A stretch of DNA of 5,210 nt from JBFMGS01 sp040752635 (GTDB lineage: Bacteria; Bacillota; SHA-98; UBA4971). Within the stretch, counting starts at the first letter, position 1; every line of letters starts with the position of its first letter. The notes under the pieces were generated by a model. The model made no database searches. It worked only from the letters and a program-made list of their open reading frames with translations, and had not been told where the DNA came from. Below are positions 3,110-5,210 of the stretch, one piece after another. The position numbers were made by a program, and so were the translations under genes. The stretch spans positions 1-5,210 of the forward strand of contig JBFMGS010000104.1 in the NCBI GenBank assembly GCA_040752635.1, in the 5' to 3' direction.

Positions 3110-5022
3110 TTATCAACCAGAAAATGGCCAGGCTCTTCCAGAATAAAAAACTCTGGTACGTCCTCGTCGCCGCTGTCGTCTACGTCCTCGACGCCTGGCT
3201 TTTAGGCTCCCTGACCGTGATGTTCGTCGATTTCAAAAAAGCCGTCGCTTTCTTCAAGAACCCCTTCTTGGCCGCCGTTTACGTTCCCTTCCAGGGCACC
3301 CTGGGCTGGTGGTTCCTGTTGAACCTGATGGCCGCTTCCTGCCTGTTCATCGCCTACCTCAAGCTCCAGTCCGTGATGCCCGAGGCCTTCAGGGTCAGAA
3401 AGAAAGAGCCCGAGTTCACCGAAGACCCCACGTCCGGCACCGCCCGCTGGATGACTCCCGAAGAAACGCAGGAAATCCTTTCCTTCGGCTTCGGCCCCGG
3501 CATCCTCTTCGGCGCCCTTTATGGCGAACCGGTGCGGCTTGATTCCAGGGAATTGAACGAGAACGTGCTGTGTTTCGGCCCTCCCGGCTCACGGAAGACC
3601 AGGAGCCTCGTCGTTCCCGCCCTTCTCCAGAGCGTCGTCGCCGGTCGCTCCTGCGTCTGCACCGACCCGAAAGGCGAGATCGCGCCCGCCACCGCCGCCT
3701 TCTTCGCCGGGCAGGGCTACGAAGTGCGCGTCTTCAATCTCGTCGATATGGCCGCGTCGGACCGGTGGAACCCGCTGGGGGAGATCAAGACCGACCTCGA
3801 CGCCCAGCTTTTCGCGGACACCATCATCGCCAACACGACCGTTGCCGGCGTCAAGAAGATCGGCTCCGACCCCTTCTGGGCCTCGGCGGAACAGAACCTC
3901 TTGAAGGCTTTGGCGATCTACGTCATCAACGAGTACGAGCCCGAAAAGCGCAACATGGACTCCCTGTACGCCCTGCTCTCCTGCGGGGACTTGAACCAGC
4001 TTGAGACGACCTTCGGCTCCCTCGGGGGAAGCCACCCGGCGAAAGCGGCGTGGAACATTTACGCCCAGGCCGACCGGAAGACGAAGTCCGACATCATCCA
4101 GGGCCTGGGTGTGCGCATCCAGGTCTTCCAGAACGATATGGTCAGGAAGCTTACCGCCGTGAGCGACATTGATTTAGAGCTTCCGGGGAAAAAGAAGGCC
4201 GTCTACTACTGCATCGTCTCCGACACCGACTCCGCCTTTGACTTCCTTGCCAGCCTGTTTTTCTCGTTCCTCTTCATCAAACTCATCCGGCTGGCCGACA
4301 AAAGCGGGGGGAAGTGCCCCGTGAGGGTCAACTTCGTCCTCGACGAGTTCTGCAACATCGGCGCCATCCCGGACTTCAAGAAGAAGATCGCCACCGTCCG
4401 TTCCAGGGGGCTCTCGACCCTGATGATCACGCAGTCCCTGCCGCAGCTTAAAAACCGCTACCCCAACGACGAGTGGGAGGAGATCGTCGCCTGCTGCGAT
4501 TCCCAGCTCGTCTTCGGCGCGAACGACCTGAGCACCGCCGAGTACGTGTCTGAGCGCCTGGGCGCCGGCACCGTCGAGAAACTGGCCGTCCGCAAGAAGG
4601 CTTTAGCCCTTGATCCCGTCCAGGTCATGCGCTCCACGGCCTCGCGTAGCCTCCTGGCGCCGGACGAAGTGATGCGCCTTCCTCGCGACAGGGCTGTCCT
4701 GATGCTCGGCGGCCGTCCCCCGCTGATGATCGACAAATTGGACTACACTCAGCACCCGCTGGGGGCGACCCTGCCGCCCGACCTTGACGCCCGCATTCCG
4801 TCTCACGAAGCCCTGCCCGAAATCGAAGTCGTCTTCCCGGTGGTTGGCGAAATCCCCGGACGCGCCGGAGCAGAAGAGACCCTGGGACGGGGAGCGCAGG
4901 AAAAACAAAAGGCCAAAAAACGTTCGCCGGAAAAAGAGGCTGCGCCGCAAAAAGAAATTTTAAAACATGCTCTGCCGGAAGATGCCGATCAGGAAGAGCC
5001 CAGCCCCAAAGTGTTCTGGTAA
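3091..5022 (+). CDS. virD4: VirD4/TraG-family type IV secretion coupling protein (T4CP)
   Basis: The 643-residue protein has two hydrophobic membrane segments near the N-terminus (about 21-46 and 72-92) and a large cytoplasmic ATPase domain. SGTARWMTPEE (115-125) is the usual stretch before the ATPase. The Walker A region is GPPGSRKT at 163-170, followed by TDPKGE (191-196), RWNPLG (225-230), SDPFW (259-263) and the Walker B strand VNFVLDEF with D418 and E419. ITQS (446-449) lies where the family has its conserved glutamine. Coupling proteins form hexamers at the inner membrane that receive the relaxase-DNA complex and feed it to the mating channel. An oddity is that position 168 is arginine, where Walker A normally has glycine just before K169. 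Residues from about 595 on are a charged, lysine- and glutamate-rich tail that may bind substrate. The start at TTG 3091 is chosen for GGAGGT 9 nt upstream; it overlaps the preceding gene by 19 nt. Length fits the family. Confidence 0.93.
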   Translation: MRIAELVINQKMARLFQNKKLWYVLVAAVVYVLDAWLLGSLTVMFVDFKKAVAFFKNPFLAAVYVPFQGTLGWWFLLNLMAASCLFIAYLKLQSVMPEAFRVRKKEPEFTEDPTSGTARWMTPEETQEILSFGFGPGILFGALYGEPVRLDSRELNENVLCFGPPGSRKTRSLVVPALLQSVVAGRSCVCTDPKGEIAPATAAFFAGQGYEVRVFNLVDMAASDRWNPLGEIKTDLDAQLFADTIIANTTVAGVKKIGSDPFWASAEQNLLKALAIYVINEYEPEKRNMDSLYALLSCGDLNQLETTFGSLGGSHPAKAAWNIYAQADRKTKSDIIQGLGVRIQVFQNDMVRKLTAVSDIDLELPGKKKAVYYCIVSDTDSAFDFLASLFFSFLFIKLIRLADKSGGKCPVRVNFVLDEFCNIGAIPDFKKKIATVRSRGLSTLMITQSLPQLKNRYPNDEWEEIVACCDSQLVFGANDLSTAEYVSERLGAGTVEKLAVRKKALALDPVQVMRSTASRSLLAPDEVMRLPRDRAVLMLGGRPPLMIDKLDYTQHPLGATLPPDLDARIPSHEALPEIEVVFPVVGEIPGRAGAEETLGRGAQEKQKAKKRSPEKEAAPQKEILKHALPEDADQEEPSPKVFW

Positions 5023-5067
5023 GAAGTCAATAATTGTCGCAAAATGTCGAAGCCGCCATAAAACACT

Positions 5068-5087
5068 TGACCGCCTTTCGGCGGTCA
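5068..5087. terminator. Hairpin after the coupling protein gene, possible terminator
   Basis: TGACCGCC (5068-5075) pairs perfectly with GGCGGTCA (5080-5087) around a TTTC loop. The forward 3' side (GTTCTCT) is a poor T-run. On the reverse strand the stem is followed by AGTGTTTTA, so it could work weakly in both directions. It lies 45 bp after the coupling protein stop. Confidence 0.55.
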
Positions 5088-5107
5088 GTTCTCTACTGCA
5101 TAAGAAG

Positions 5108-5158
5108 CCCCGTCTGCAAATCATGCTCTTGGACCAAGCGTGCAAGAGCTCGCAGGGG
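5108..5158. repeat. Long imperfect inverted repeat, structured RNA or terminator candidate
   Basis: The inner stem GCTCTTG (5125-5131) pairs perfectly with CAAGAGC (5143-5149) around an 11-nt loop. Outer pairs TGC/GCA (5115-5117 with 5152-5154) and CCCC/GGGG (5108-5111 with 5155-5158) would close it with internal loops. A T-rich run (TTATTCTTTTAT, 5160-5171) follows, so a second terminator or the leader of a downstream gene are both possible. Confidence 0.4.
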
Positions 5159-5210
5159 GTTATTCTTTTATCCGTCCATATTCAGTTTCGACATCCTTCT
5201 TCTTGTTCCT

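Larger units (their letters stand above)
5023..5210. other. Intergenic end of window with two inverted repeats
   Basis: No gene is supported after the coupling protein stop. The minus-strand frame at 4960-5145 overlaps the coupling protein end and has no recognisable features. The stretch contains the hairpins at 5068-5087 and 5108-5158 and ends in a C/T-rich run. The next gene, if any, begins beyond the window. Confidence 0.6.

Noticed and set aside
3570..4035. Open frames on both strands within the coupling protein gene
   Set aside because: Arginine-rich low-complexity translations in the alternative frames of a gene with unmistakable VirD4 motifs; shadows of it.
4960..5145. Minus-strand frame of 61 codons at the end of the window
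   Set aside because: It overlaps the coupling protein end and the hairpin at 5068-5087, and has no ribosome binding site or recognisable sequence.

Overview
The window looks like part of a conjugative plasmid or integrative conjugative element from a Gram-positive, probably clostridial or Peptococcaceae-like Firmicute. The grounds are strong AGGAGG-type ribosome binding sites, use of GTG and TTG starts, a ParM/ParR-type segregation module of low-copy plasmid type, and a membrane-anchored VirD4/TraG coupling protein. The host is an inference: there is no rRNA or taxonomic marker here. All genes read on the + strand.

Left part (1-854), segregation. The window opens inside the 3' end of a ParM/StbA-like actin-family ATPase gene. 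Its last codons run into a dense array of eight small palindromes, four TGTATACA and four TGTAATACA/TGTATTACA. The array fills the gap before a small ribbon-helix-helix protein gene of ParR type. The boxes fall into four pairs with nearly constant centre spacing of about 57 bp, two pairs in one order and two in the mirrored order. This is very likely the partition site and/or operator bound by the small protein. A good intrinsic terminator (823-854) closes the module.

Middle part (902-1841). A NusG paralogue (NGN plus KOW domains) of the specialised elongation factor type overlaps by 89 nt a gene for a RusA-like Holliday junction resolvase fold protein. The second gene has its own strong ribosome binding site inside the first.

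Non-coding part (1842-2200). About 360 bp without a convincing gene holds at least three inverted repeats. It ends in a pair of mutually exclusive hairpins around a four-codon mini-ORF with a Shine-Dalgarno. It may be an oriT, a structured leader of the transfer operon, or both; the sequence alone does not decide.

Right part (2201-5022), transfer. A winged-helix protein resembling the replication-relaxation / relaxosome accessory family overlaps the gene for a VirD4/TraG type IV coupling protein. The coupling protein has an altered Walker A motif (arginine in place of the invariant glycine before the lysine). No relaxase, VirB4 or other mating-pore gene lies inside the window. A GC-rich hairpin after the coupling protein gene and a second longer inverted repeat occupy the last 190 bp.

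Inferred overall logic: the segregation module keeps the element in dividing cells. The NusG paralogue may allow polymerase to read through a long transfer operon. The resolvase-like protein may act on DNA intermediates. The winged-helix protein and the coupling ATPase bring the DNA substrate to the mating channel.
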